A DNA stretch of 43,600 nucleotides, taken from positions 1 to 43,600 of IMG/VR virus record IMGVR_UViG_3300038825_000894. One strand, written 5' to 3'. Of the stretch, positions 31,093-40,317 are shown in pieces (the stretch's first letter is position 1; every line of letters begins with the position of its first letter). Source of the DNA: a virus. A model generated the notes under the pieces. It had not been told where the DNA came from. It made no database searches and was given only the letters and a program-made list of their open reading frames with translations. The position numbers were made by a program, and so were the translations under genes.

Positions 31093-31542
31093 ATGAGTAA
31101 CGAAATAAAAAACATAGTGGGCGAGATCAAAAGCAATCTCGTGTTAATCACCAACAACAACGGCGTGCAACTGTACGGCATAAAGGATGAGGACATCGAG
31201 TTGATCGAGCGTCTAGCAGATGAGCGCGGCCAGCATGACAAATACCAGTATCACGTAGCGTACCGTTTCAATAGTCTGCTCAAGACGCCACAAACTACTC
31301 AAGACGGTAGCAAACGCGTTGACACACTCAGCCTAGACGAGAAGCGCGTAGAAGCGGAAAAGTGGGTTGATACTATCTTCACCGCGAAGGAGAGCGCCGC
31401 GACTAAGCAAAAGAAAGCTATCACCAACGGCGCTGACCTAGTGAAGCAGATAGACGCGGCCAAGGCCAAGGGTGACAAGAAACTTGAAAGCGAATTGCAA
31501 GAGCAACTTAATGACATGATGCGCGCATTCGCTACGAAGTAA
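31093..31542 (+). CDS. Small hypothetical protein, single-gene unit (149 aa)
   Basis: 149 residues from ATG 31093; an upstream TTG frame is less likely. Beta-type beginning (NLVLITNNNGVQLYGI) then long Lys/Ala/Glu helices (AKESAATKQKKAITNG, LVKQIDAAKAKGDKKLE). The C-terminal helix resembles that of the 24548 gene. Own promoter region upstream and a strong terminator directly behind make it a separate unit, expected to be highly expressed. Function unknown. Confidence 0.6.
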   Translation: MSNEIKNIVGEIKSNLVLITNNNGVQLYGIKDEDIELIERLADERGQHDKYQYHVAYRFNSLLKTPQTTQDGSKRVDTLSLDEKRVEAEKWVDTIFTAKESAATKQKKAITNGADLVKQIDAAKAKGDKKLESELQEQLNDMMRAFATK

Positions 31543-31545
31543 TCA

Positions 31546-31590
31546 CTACGCTAGGGCGCGGGGTAAAACCTGCGCCCTTTCTTAGCGTAG
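31546..31590 (+). terminator. Strong double-stem terminator
   Basis: Inner 10-bp stem AGGGCGCGGG / CCTGCGCCCT (one G-U) around GTAAAA, followed by TTCTT. It is enclosed by an outer stem CTACGCT / AGCGTAG, and the whole begins 4 nt after the stop codon of the 31093 gene. Confidence 0.75.
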
Positions 31591-31790
31591 CTTACAGAGA
31601 CTGAGTCTCGTTTGCAAATCGCCTCGGAGAGTGTGGGCTACGCCCAGAATGAGTTACTGTACAGAACTATAACCTGCTCTGAAAAAATGACTTCTGAAAC
31701 TTTTTGGTTAGAAGATGCACTGCGAGCTACGCTACAGCGGCAGGGTAGAAGATGAGCGCCGTGGCACGGGAATTGCTATTTGGCGGGGGT
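31591..31790 (+). other. Non-coding stretch before the late promoter
   Basis: About 200 nt without a convincing gene. It contains a palindrome GAGACT-G-AGTCTC near 31598, a short GGGC-TAC-GCCC hairpin near 31638, an AGAAGAT box at 31710-31716 and another at 31747-31753 that belongs to the promoter below. No tRNA structure found. Confidence 0.4.
31747..31777 (+). promoter_or_regulatory. Sigma-54-type late promoter with AGAAGAT box
   Basis: TGGCACGGGAATTGCT at 31762-31777 is a full match to the -24/-12 consensus TGGCACG-N4-TTGC. AGAAGAT at 31747-31753 ends exactly 8 nt before it. Predicted start of transcription near 31788, about 99 nt ahead of ATG 31887. It would transcribe the ejection-type gene, terminase and portal genes. 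Confidence 0.75.
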
Positions 31791-31883
31791 ATGGACAACA
31801 ACTTTTCGACCGATACTATCACGCTCTGCGAAAACACTCCGTTGCTTCGTTACTGGGCGGCACAACGCTCTAGCGAACAATAA
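31791..31883 (+). CDS. Possible leader peptide (30 aa), doubtful
   Basis: An ORF of 30 codons from ATG 31791 to TAA 31883, 3 nt before the next start. A GGCGGGGG stretch precedes the ATG, but the predicted transcript begins at about 31788, so that site would be absent from it. The peptide (MDNNFSTDTITLCENTPLLR start) has no family. Kept as a weak candidate only. Confidence 0.25.
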   Translation: MDNNFSTDTITLCENTPLLRYWAAQRSSEQ

Positions 31884-31886
31884 TGT

Positions 31887-34800
31887 ATGGCAACGCCAGC
31901 TTTCACGGGAGTTGACTACCTCTCTGCGCTTTCTGAATTTCCCGGTGGGCCTCAAGGTCTCATAGATGCGGCTGTTGAGCGTTTTGGCGCTCAAGGTCTG
32001 ACAGCAACCCCACGAGGCGACGACTTCTCGTTGTACGTGCCGGGTGAGTTCATGTCGTCTGGTAGGCCGACAAACTATGCTTCAGTGCTTGCCGACCCGA
32101 CAGTAGGAGGCAGTTACTACGACTACTTGTACAGTACACCAGCGTTTAAAGACATTTACACAAACATACTGTCTCCGACGCTGACAGGACTTCAGCAAGC
32201 ACCCCAACAAACAGGTTACGCTAGCAGACCCAACTACGGCGCAACCCGACCCATAGCTAAAGCAGGGCCAACAGTTGACCCCATCATAGGTGAAACGCAA
32301 CAGCCACCTCCAGCTACAGTTCCGTTGGAGCCATCGCCGCGCATTGCAGAAGCAGCCCAGCCAAGCATACCTACTGAGCGTCAAACCTTAGAAAGTGCTT
32401 TAACGGCTACGCCAACAACCCCAACGCAGCCAGCAACGCCGTTGCCTGTTGTAGATCGCGTAGCTGAGCCAACACCACCGCAAGCTCAGCCAACTCCGAT
32501 AGATACACGGACTGCGCAAGAGAAAGCTACGGATGAGTATTTTGACCTTGTTAACCGTGTGGAGTTTGGTGGAAAAGAAGTTTTAAAACGTTCGCTAACA
32601 CGCGATCCAGCAGCGACCACAGCAATTACACGTGAAGTAGCAGCAGAAAGACCGCCTACGAAGGGCTTAGTGCTTGATATGCCCCTAACGTCTCGTTATC
32701 CAGACTCTACTGGACAGCAATACCTGAGAGGCGGCTTAGATGCTTTTGCTTACAGCGGCCCTCAAGGCTATGCTGACGTTAGGCAACGGCTTCTAGGTGA
32801 ACCTGCTGACGTATTAACGGGGCCAGAGGTAGATTGGCAACGGCTAGCGCAACCAGCTCCGTCAGACATTTATCTTGAGACAGGCTTTCCAGACATCTCA
32901 GTAGACGACATCCTTGCTAACATTCCTAAAGTTGATCCGAAGCTAGCACCACCGCCGCCACCTACACCAAAAGCTTTTGCAGATACAACGGCAGAGCTTG
33001 TTGAAATAGACAGAGATAATCTGTTTGACCGTGTTATAGAGGATTACGGCGAACTTGAGCTAGAGCGCAAAGAAGATTTAAAAAATCGCATAGACTCTTT
33101 TATGCCGGAAGCCGGTGAACTTTCACCATATCCCGTTGACCTTAGAAGCAAAGAAGCTGAAGGCTTCAAGTTTTACGAACATCCGAAAACTAAAGCTGTT
33201 GTAGGAAACATAATAGGAAACATTAAGAACGTCATCACTAAAGCAGGTGATGGTGTAGAAGTTGCAGTAAAACACTTAAAAGGGCTTACAGATGAGCTTA
33301 CGCGCTTTGTAGAACGTAACGGTGGCCGTAGTTCTGTTGAGCAACAGGCTTGGGGGCCAACACTTCTTGGCGTTACAGACATACTTACGGGCGATTTAAA
33401 GGGTTTTGATAAGCAAACGCAGGGTGACATTCAATGGGCAGCAGTAGCTATCGCGATAGCTGAGTACGGAACTCCTATAGGCAACGCTATCGGCGCTATG
33501 CAGCTAGCGAATACAATCAAAGATTGGGGTAAATCTACTGTAAACGTGTCAACTTTTGACAGCCCCTTGTATGAGTCTGGCAATGAAGCATCGTTCGACG
33601 CAGCTTACAGAGACTCGATTGAGTTTGTAGGAGATGTGTTGCGTCCGATGGCTAAAACCATTTCTAAATACACTTTAGACAAGTTAGCTAAAGATGTTCC
33701 AGCAGATGCTAGCGTAAGGCAAAAGCTGCAAGCGGTTTTTGGCCGTGAAATAGGGGAAATGGAAGGGCCAAAACAGTTTGCCATAACTGATCAAGAGCCT
33801 GTTCAAGGGCCGCAGCAAGACCCGACAGGGCAAATAACGCTAGAGGTTCCTGATGTAGGAGTGCCTTCAGCACCTACTCCTGCGTTAAACATAGAAAGGC
33901 CTACAACACAAACACCTATAGCGTCTAGAACACTAACGCCAATAGAAGTTGAGTATGAAACTGCACAACAACCTACAGCAGTTGGTGGCACACAGCCAGT
34001 TGTTGGCGCTCCGCAGACCGTTGTAGAAAGCAGAGCGCCCATTAGTTTGGGTGATATTGCTACGTCGCCTCTAACAGAAGTGCCTTTTGACCGTGGTGAT
34101 GTGTTGGATTTATCACAACCTAGAATAGACCCCTTACAATCTACAGATTCTTTTGGTCGTGTGATCCCCACGCTAGATGAGCTTACATTTGTGCCAGACA
34201 CGGCAACTATGCCAAGTCCGTTTACTGGCATGGGTGTGAGTGCGGGGGCGCTAGATCGTCCGATGTCTACGTTACCGGGAGCTGAGTTAATACCAGTAGA
34301 CTCTGATCGCATACCTATAGCAGATGACATACAGCTTGGAGTACCACGACCACAAACACGTGGAGCTACTGAAGGTACAACGCCTTTTACTGAGGTTGCG
34401 CCAAGACCTTCACTTGAGCCTATTACAAGAGAGCCAGCAGATGCCATAAACGCTTCCTTACCTGTTGACGCAAACGGTCAGGTAACTACAAACATAAAAG
34501 ACATTGTAGGCTTTCGCAATTTTTCGACTAATGTAGAAAGTTTGACAGAAATGTTTGGCGGAGGAGAAGCTGGTGCGAGGGCTGCTAGTGCAATTGCTGC
34601 TGGCGCTGGCCCACAATACGGCAACCCACTACCAGAACTACGTGAGCAATGGAACATTCAGCAAACGCAAACTCTAGAAGATGAGTTAAAGACTAAGGCT
34701 ATAGACTCGTTTGTTGACTCAACAGGCAGTCCTGAAGGTTTTAAACAAGCATTTCCCGATTATCAAAACACGGTTAAGCGTACAATAGACAGAAATCATG

Positions 34801-35396
34801 AGTATTACAAAGAGCGTTTTGGTGACGATTTTCCGTTATCTGCTAGCCTCTACATAACGTTACGTAATAACCCCTCGCTTGGAGGCAGCGCTAAGCAGCA
34901 AGCATTTAAAGACAATTTTACAGAAGCTCTTAAAACTTTTGCTCAGGATAAAACAATTCTCTCAGAACTCAATAAGCCTTTAAACCTAGACAACATAGAA
35001 GAGTCAGTAAACATAGACAACAGCGCAATACTTGATCGCATGGGTATTCGCATAGAAGGGTTGACTAATGTAGGTACGGATTTTTCAGGCGAACGTCCAG
35101 ACATTTACAGAGAACCTGCAAGAGAGATTTTTGAAGAGCAGTTTACGTCAGATAAGCTAAATGAGCTTATGCGCTTAGATGACATAGCTTTGCAGACTTT
35201 ACGTAATATGGGAGAAGACCAGCGTAAAGAGTTGCTAGACTATTACAGATCACAGAATTTTGATGTAAGTGAGTTTGATGACTTTCCTGTTGCGAAGATT
35301 GATGACGCGTCTGCTGAATTCGATTTACCTGACTGGCTTACTGTTGATATGATTGCTGATGAGTTTATTGGCCCGCCTGAAGGGCCGGGAGATTGA
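31887..35396 (+). CDS. Large Pro/Thr-rich virion-type protein (1,169 aa)
   Basis: 1,169 residues with no enzymatic motif I recognise. Alternating segments: N-terminal domain (1-100), long Pro/Thr/Gln linkers (about 115-220 and 630-860), a helical middle (about 390-600, with TPIGNAIGAMQLANTI), and a C-terminal acidic helical part ending DWLTVDMIADEFIG. The architecture and size suit an internal or ejected virion protein, or an accessory capsid protein. Position at the head of the late operon, just before terminase, is unusual for an ejection protein. Start has no good ribosome site; the stop overlaps the small terminase ATG. Confidence 0.5.
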   Translation: MATPAFTGVDYLSALSEFPGGPQGLIDAAVERFGAQGLTATPRGDDFSLYVPGEFMSSGRPTNYASVLADPTVGGSYYDYLYSTPAFKDIYTNILSPTLTGLQQAPQQTGYASRPNYGATRPIAKAGPTVDPIIGETQQPPPATVPLEPSPRIAEAAQPSIPTERQTLESALTATPTTPTQPATPLPVVDRVAEPTPPQAQPTPIDTRTAQEKATDEYFDLVNRVEFGGKEVLKRSLTRDPAATTAITREVAAERPPTKGLVLDMPLTSRYPDSTGQQYLRGGLDAFAYSGPQGYADVRQRLLGEPADVLTGPEVDWQRLAQPAPSDIYLETGFPDISVDDILANIPKVDPKLAPPPPPTPKAFADTTAELVEIDRDNLFDRVIEDYGELELERKEDLKNRIDSFMPEAGELSPYPVDLRSKEAEGFKFYEHPKTKAVVGNIIGNIKNVITKAGDGVEVAVKHLKGLTDELTRFVERNGGRSSVEQQAWGPTLLGVTDILTGDLKGFDKQTQGDIQWAAVAIAIAEYGTPIGNAIGAMQLANTIKDWGKSTVNVSTFDSPLYESGNEASFDAAYRDSIEFVGDVLRPMAKTISKYTLDKLAKDVPADASVRQKLQAVFGREIGEMEGPKQFAITDQEPVQGPQQDPTGQITLEVPDVGVPSAPTPALNIERPTTQTPIASRTLTPIEVEYETAQQPTAVGGTQPVVGAPQTVVESRAPISLGDIATSPLTEVPFDRGDVLDLSQPRIDPLQSTDSFGRVIPTLDELTFVPDTATMPSPFTGMGVSAGALDRPMSTLPGAELIPVDSDRIPIADDIQLGVPRPQTRGATEGTTPFTEVAPRPSLEPITREPADAINASLPVDANGQVTTNIKDIVGFRNFSTNVESLTEMFGGGEAGARAASAIAAGAGPQYGNPLPELREQWNIQQTQTLEDELKTKAIDSFVDSTGSPEGFKQAFPDYQNTVKRTIDRNHEYYKERFGDDFPLSASLYITLRNNPSLGGSAKQQAFKDNFTEALKTFAQDKTILSELNKPLNLDNIEESVNIDNSAILDRMGIRIEGLTNVGTDFSGERPDIYREPAREIFEEQFTSDKLNELMRLDDIALQTLRNMGEDQRKELLDYYRSQNFDVSEFDDFPVAKIDDASAEFDLPDWLTVDMIADEFIGPPEGPGD

Positions 35397-35752
35397 TGAG
35401 TACAGCAAACGAGCAAATCTACCAACTAAAGCGCATGGGGTTTTCTAACGAGGAAATCTCCAAAGATTTGCGCTATGACAAGGAGATCGTGGATGTTGTA
35501 GCACCCGACTCGCCATCTGCTAGTCAAGCAGTTCAGAAGCTGGACGACCTTGGCGACGCTGCTATTAAGGTTCTGGAGGAACTGATGCACTACGGCGAGA
35601 ACGAGCGTGTGCGTGCTGATGCAGCCAAGTTTATCGTCGATAAGCAGTACGACAAGGAGAAGTCGAAGGCGACTATGGAGTTCTCACAGTTCACAGATCG
35701 TCTGCAAAAGGCTCAAGATCGTATAAACGAGCTGCGTGTTATGGAGGGATGA
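35396..35752 (+). CDS. terS: Terminase small subunit candidate
   Basis: 118 residues from ATG 35396 (overlapping the previous stop as TGATG). N-terminal helix-turn-helix-like part (QIYQLKRMGFSNEEISKDL), then a helical body (AIKVLEELMHYGENERVRADAAKFI) and a charged end. Position directly before the large terminase, with a 4-nt overlap, and the HTH-plus-oligomerisation-helix layout match small terminases, which recognise the packaging site. No sequence family match claimed. Confidence 0.65.
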   Translation: MSTANEQIYQLKRMGFSNEEISKDLRYDKEIVDVVAPDSPSASQAVQKLDDLGDAAIKVLEELMHYGENERVRADAAKFIVDKQYDKEKSKATMEFSQFTDRLQKAQDRINELRVMEG

Positions 35753-37302
35753 ACTACGAAAACAATGTTATCAAGTTTGAAAACCCGCACGAGATGTTGC
35801 TCGTGTGTGATGATAACCTTCTAGACGGCCATCTCAGTCTGCATCCGTGGCAGGATAAGATACTACGCGAGTTTGCAGAGCCATCCACCTCCGATGAACC
35901 TTACAAGGCTGTAGTTCGGGCAGCTAACGGTAGCGGTAAGGACAACTTTATCATTGCGCCCTGCGCTGTCTGGCTTTCTCTGCGCTACGAGAACTCTCTC
36001 ACGGTCATAACCTCAGCATCCGGTAATCAGCTAGACCGGCAAACCGACAAATACATCAAGCAACTGACCAATGCGCAAAACAAAATCTTTGGCACGCAGA
36101 TTTGGAAGCAGAACTACCGGCGCTACGAGAACCTTATCAACGGCTCGACGATAGAGATGTTCGTCACGGATGAGGCTGGACGAGCAGAGGGCTGGCATCC
36201 TCCTGTGCCGGGAGGTCAGATGGCCATACTGGTGAGTGAGGCCAAGTCCATACACGACGACATCTTCACGGCGCTAGCACGTTGCACAGGCTTCACCAAG
36301 CGCATCGACGTTAGCAGCCCCGGCCTACCGTCAGGTCACTTCTACAACGCTTGTGTTGGCGGTAGTTGGCGACATCACCACATAACAGCTTTTGACTGTC
36401 CTCACCTAAGCGAGGACTACATCAACGACATACGCAACACCTACGGTGAGAACTCTGCGCTCTACCGCTCGATGGTTCTAGCAGACTTTGGCGGCTTGGA
36501 AGAGCAGGTTGTCATAAACTTCTCCGCGATTGCAGAACTGGACAGCATGGAGATAGAACACGCACCGGACAACTACAACATAGCTGGCCTTGACTTGTCA
36601 GCAGGTGGCGATGAGCAGGTAGTTGTGGTGCGCAACGGTAACAAAGTGATTGGTGTGGAGGCGTTTAAGTATGCAGATACGACGGTATTGCTCGATAAGT
36701 TGGGAGAAGTTTTTTACAAGTATGATTTGGATAATCCAAATAGCGTTATTTACGGTGATGCTGGTGGGCTTGGTAAGCCTATACTTGATCAGCTCCGTCG
36801 TGATGGTTGGCCTGTCAATTATGTCCTTAACCAAGCGGCTCCTTACAACAAGCTGGCGTACTTAAACAGGGGCGCTGAGTTGTGGTTTAGTGTAGGCAAA
36901 CATATAGAGAACTGTGAGATTATACTCCCAAAAGACACTACGTTACGTAAACAACTTGCGTCACGTTATTACACGATCACGCCGCAAAACAAGATACAGT
37001 TGGAAAGCAAACGTCAGGCCAAGGCTAAAGGCCATGCTTCACCTGACAGGGCAGACGCTTTCGTGCTTGCTTTTGCAGACTACCGTGGCGTAATGCCTCA
37101 GCGCTATGTCTCACGGGATGTAGTGCAGTACGAGCTAAACGAGATCAGCGAGCCAGAACCGCAGCAACACTCCTCGCTACGCGCTCGACTACAGCGACCA
37201 CGCGAAACACACAAACGATTTAAGTCTACCGGATGGAGCGACGAGATAATCTACGAGGTAGAGCAGATGAACCAAAGACTTTTAGAAAATGCAAACAACT
37301 GA
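35749..37302 (+). CDS. terL: Terminase large subunit
   Basis: 517 residues. ATPase: Walker A region RAANGSGKD at 57-65 (deviant GxGK form typical of terminases), Walker B-like LVSEAK at 161-166, where the usual acidic pair DE is S163-E164. Nuclease: D282 in GLDLSAGGDE, D337 in IYGDAGG and D433/D436 in SPDRADA, the three-Asp RNase H-type metal site. It cuts and pumps DNA into the prohead. The Walker B Ser is noteworthy, since most relatives have D-E-A-K there. Followed by portal with 14-nt overlap. Confidence 0.85.
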   Translation: MNYENNVIKFENPHEMLLVCDDNLLDGHLSLHPWQDKILREFAEPSTSDEPYKAVVRAANGSGKDNFIIAPCAVWLSLRYENSLTVITSASGNQLDRQTDKYIKQLTNAQNKIFGTQIWKQNYRRYENLINGSTIEMFVTDEAGRAEGWHPPVPGGQMAILVSEAKSIHDDIFTALARCTGFTKRIDVSSPGLPSGHFYNACVGGSWRHHHITAFDCPHLSEDYINDIRNTYGENSALYRSMVLADFGGLEEQVVINFSAIAELDSMEIEHAPDNYNIAGLDLSAGGDEQVVVVRNGNKVIGVEAFKYADTTVLLDKLGEVFYKYDLDNPNSVIYGDAGGLGKPILDQLRRDGWPVNYVLNQAAPYNKLAYLNRGAELWFSVGKHIENCEIILPKDTTLRKQLASRYYTITPQNKIQLESKRQAKAKGHASPDRADAFVLAFADYRGVMPQRYVSRDVVQYELNEISEPEPQQHSSLRARLQRPRETHKRFKSTGWSDEIIYEVEQMNQRLLENANN

Positions 37303-38980
37303 TTTAACAAATTACGAGGATGCAACGGTTAAAATCCGAGAGCTTCTTAGTGTTGTATCGGATTTAGAGACTGTTGCGGATGAGAACAGGAACTCGCGCA
37401 AGCTGGACGTTAACATTGAGGCTGAGCGATCTGACGGCTACCTAGATGAGGACGAGTTTCTTGTACCTGCGCATATTATTGACACGAACATTCGACGTGA
37501 ACAGTCGAAGTACGTGGCGTATGTGACGGGTAGCAGACGCTCCGCGATCTTTACTTCTATCACAGAACCGACAGCAGCTACTGGCGCTCTTGAGCGCGAC
37601 TTTACGGACAAGAGTCGCTATTCGGGTTGGCAGGTTCCGCTGTTCAAGGTCATTGACGGTATGCAACTGCATGGCTACAGCGTAGCGGAGGTCTTGTTTG
37701 ACACCGAGAAGCCGGGGCATTTTGCTGTTGAGGCCGTCAACTACGAAGACTTTGGCTTTCCACCAGACACACGCGACATACAAGCGTGTGAGATGCTTGT
37801 GCATCGGCATTACTTCACAGCGTTGCAGCTACGTGAGACAGAAGACTTCAACGAGGACGTTGTGGAGATGCTACTCGACGACAATCCTGACGGAGACTCC
37901 GGTACGTTTCTGCATGATGAGTCGCTCTATCGTATAGAGAAGGTGATGTTTAAGCAGGACGGCAAGGTTTTCGTAGGCTGGTCGTGTTGTGATAAGTGCC
38001 ATGATTGGTTGCGTGAGCCTCGACCACTTTATCTCGGACGGCGCTTGGGTGACACCTTTGTAGACGAGACAGAGTACCCGTACGTTATCTTTCCTTACAA
38101 CATTCACGAGGACAGCGCCATACAGAACGCATCGGGCCGTGCATTTTTAGACCGCACAGCGCAGGAAACGATCACCTCGCTGATGTCATCGTTCGTGACA
38201 GCGCATCGACGCGCCTCGAACTTCTACTTTGCCAAGGACAATGAAGACCCCAACAACACTAACGTACAGACGGGCGTTAAGTTCCAGCCGGGAGCGCTCA
38301 TTGACTCAAACATCAAGCAGTTTCAGCTTTCGCCGCCAGATTCTTCTATGCTTGGTGCGATTCAATCGCTTATCAGCCAGAACGCTCAAGAGCAATCTCA
38401 GATAAACTATGCGGCGATAAACCGGCGTGACAGCCGAAAGACCGCTACAGAGATTCAAGCAGCTTCTAGTGAGGCGCAGATGCTTTCGTCTACGCAAGTG
38501 TCGCTCTTTAGCATTGCGCTCAAGGATGTCTACGAGATTTGCTTCCGTATTTACCAAGCCCGTGTGATAGCGGGGGTGCTGCGGCCTACAGCTTCGCTCG
38601 ATCTCTACCTTAACCACACCTTTAGCATCAAACCAGCGGGTGATGTAGATGTAATCGAGCGTGCTGAGAAGTCGCAGAAGATGATGCAAGCGTGGCCCGT
38701 TGTTTCGCAGACAGGACTAGCTCCGAAGTTCTTGCAAAACATGATGAGGCTGATGTTCCCCGATGAGGGTGAAGAGTACGCAGAGATGCTACAGACGGAT
38801 GACCGTAAGAACGCGCTCTTGCAGCAGCTACTTCAAGTTGTGAACTCCCTTGTGGTTGACCAGCAGACAGGTCAGCTCTCTGAAGAAGCACAGCCATTCG
38901 CACAACAACTACAGTTACTGCAATCACAGGTGCAGGACGTTCTAGGAAATGACCAAGGAAATACTACGCCAGCAGGTTGA
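37289..38980 (+). CDS. Portal protein
   Basis: 563 residues, the right length for a podovirus portal (T7 gp8 has 536). Features: FLVPAHIIDTNIRREQSKY and later DRTAQETITSLMSSFVTAHRRASNFYF, the long crown helices near 405-470 and a Gln-rich C-terminus (QQLLQVVNSLV, QQTGQLSEEAQPFAQQLQ). Between terminase and scaffold genes, as usual. Forms the dodecameric DNA channel. Confidence 0.8.
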   Translation: MQTTDLTNYEDATVKIRELLSVVSDLETVADENRNSRKLDVNIEAERSDGYLDEDEFLVPAHIIDTNIRREQSKYVAYVTGSRRSAIFTSITEPTAATGALERDFTDKSRYSGWQVPLFKVIDGMQLHGYSVAEVLFDTEKPGHFAVEAVNYEDFGFPPDTRDIQACEMLVHRHYFTALQLRETEDFNEDVVEMLLDDNPDGDSGTFLHDESLYRIEKVMFKQDGKVFVGWSCCDKCHDWLREPRPLYLGRRLGDTFVDETEYPYVIFPYNIHEDSAIQNASGRAFLDRTAQETITSLMSSFVTAHRRASNFYFAKDNEDPNNTNVQTGVKFQPGALIDSNIKQFQLSPPDSSMLGAIQSLISQNAQEQSQINYAAINRRDSRKTATEIQAASSEAQMLSSTQVSLFSIALKDVYEICFRIYQARVIAGVLRPTASLDLYLNHTFSIKPAGDVDVIERAEKSQKMMQAWPVVSQTGLAPKFLQNMMRLMFPDEGEEYAEMLQTDDRKNALLQQLLQVVNSLVVDQQTGQLSEEAQPFAQQLQLLQSQVQDVLGNDQGNTTPAG

Positions 38981-39215
38981 TATATGGTGTGATAACCACA
39001 CAACAAGAATTTTCCGTGAGCTGCTCGAAAGTAGAAGAGAGCGCTTACTAAAGGAAATGAAATTTGCTACAGCCAAGCACGAGAACCCAGAGATTACCGT
39101 GAGGCTGGTAGCAAAACTGACAGAGCTAGACGAAATTCTAGCACACACAAAAGATGCAAACGTTATTACAGAACACGGAAGTAGAGGAGTCATTGACACA
39201 ACAGGCAGAAGCTGA
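38949..39215 (+). CDS. Small helical protein between portal and scaffold (88 aa)
   Basis: 88 residues, wholly helical and charged (FRELLESRRERLLKEMKFATAKH). Overlaps the portal end by 32 nt and the scaffold start by 62 nt, so it is densely nested. Its role is likely a minor head-assembly factor; no family is known. Confidence 0.5.
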   Translation: MTKEILRQQVDIWCDNHTTRIFRELLESRRERLLKEMKFATAKHENPEITVRLVAKLTELDEILAHTKDANVITEHGSRGVIDTTGRS

Positions 39216-40317
39216 TGACAACTTGAACACAGGGTTTAATCCACTTGAAGGAGAACTGATAGATGACGACGGAGGAGAAGCAGACGTATCGGAAGATGTA
39301 TCTGCGGAGACTGCATCACAATCAGATGCTGCTGATAGCGATGTCGCTGAACAAGGATCAGATACCGGAGATAGCGATGGAGGAGGGGATAACGGAGGAA
39401 CGTCTGATAGAGTTGATGAAGAGGGACATGAAGCGGATGGTGAAGAGGGTGAAGAAGTATCAGCGTTATCTGAAAGCCTTGGAAAGCTGAAGACTCCGAA
39501 AGGTCGCGACTACAGTAAGTTCAGCGAAGAGGACGCGAAGTATCTGAAGCAAATGTCCAATGAGGCATTTGAACACTTCAGCAAGCTATCCGAGAAGAGC
39601 AACAAGCTACAAGAGGAGATGGAGGCCGTCAAGCAACAGGCGGCAAAAGAAGTCACGACAGCCGATCATCCCGACGCTTACATCTTGAGCGACGAGTACA
39701 AGGACACGTACGCTAACATGGCCAAAGCTCAGCAGGAACAGCAGCATTGGCGTGCGCAGCTCATTAAGATACGCAACGGCGATAACTGGCAGAACATCGA
39801 GGGCTATAACGATGCAGGTCAGCTCGTTGTCGGCAAGGATGCCTTCAAGCCTACGCAGCAGTCAGAGATTGATGTGGAGATGGCCATGCAAGAAGCGGCA
39901 GGGCTTAGCCGCAAATTCAACGGCGAACTTGATAACGTCAGCAAATCGTACAAGAAAAACTACGAAGATGCCGTCACGCTCCTAGACCGCGAGCAGAAAG
40001 CTAACTTCGCATGGACAACTGACGATGCCGTCGCAAAGCAAGAACTGGTGCTGCCTAACGTAGGGTCAACTACAATTCAGCAGATAAAAACCACGTTCTC
40101 TAACGCGCTGCCGAAGACATTTCAGAAGCATCCGCTTGCTGAGCTTGCTTCTAACTTGTTTGTCACGTTGCAGCTACAGGCTGCTCACGCAGATTCTGAG
40201 AAAGCCGCTGTAAAAGAAGAGGTGCGTAAGGAGCCAAAAGCTAAGCGTAAGTCTAGCGTAGCAGCTACTGAATCTTCTGATGAAGAGTTTAGCGTACCAG
40301 ATTGGATGAACGTTTAG
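39154..40317 (+). CDS. Scaffold protein (acidic)
   Basis: 387 residues. Residues 20-110 are extremely acidic and of low complexity (Asp/Glu/Gly/Ser). Then a helical region (about 115-190), including LSEKSNKLQEEMEAVKQQ, and the end contains KAKRKSSVAATES-EEFSVPDWMNV, a basic patch next to a hydrophobic tail of the sort that binds coat protein. This layout is characteristic of podovirus scaffolds, which shape the prohead and leave. Immediately before the capsid gene. Confidence 0.75.
   Translation: MQTLLQNTEVEESLTQQAEADDNLNTGFNPLEGELIDDDGGEADVSEDVSAETASQSDAADSDVAEQGSDTGDSDGGGDNGGTSDRVDEEGHEADGEEGEEVSALSESLGKLKTPKGRDYSKFSEEDAKYLKQMSNEAFEHFSKLSEKSNKLQEEMEAVKQQAAKEVTTADHPDAYILSDEYKDTYANMAKAQQEQQHWRAQLIKIRNGDNWQNIEGYNDAGQLVVGKDAFKPTQQSEIDVEMAMQEAAGLSRKFNGELDNVSKSYKKNYEDAVTLLDREQKANFAWTTDDAVAKQELVLPNVGSTTIQQIKTTFSNALPKTFQKHPLAELASNLFVTLQLQAAHADSEKAAVKEEVRKEPKAKRKSSVAATESSDEEFSVPDWMNV

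Noticed and set aside
31591-31680. Possible tRNA suggested by short stems after the 31542 terminator
   Set aside because: No T-arm (GTTCRA) consensus, no cloverleaf spacing and no plausible acceptor stem.
33803-34447. Long antisense ORF (214 codons) opposite the Pro/Thr-rich gene
   Set aside because: It arises from the repetitive codon pattern of the Pro/Thr-rich sense strand, has no ribosome site and is antisense to a well-supported gene.
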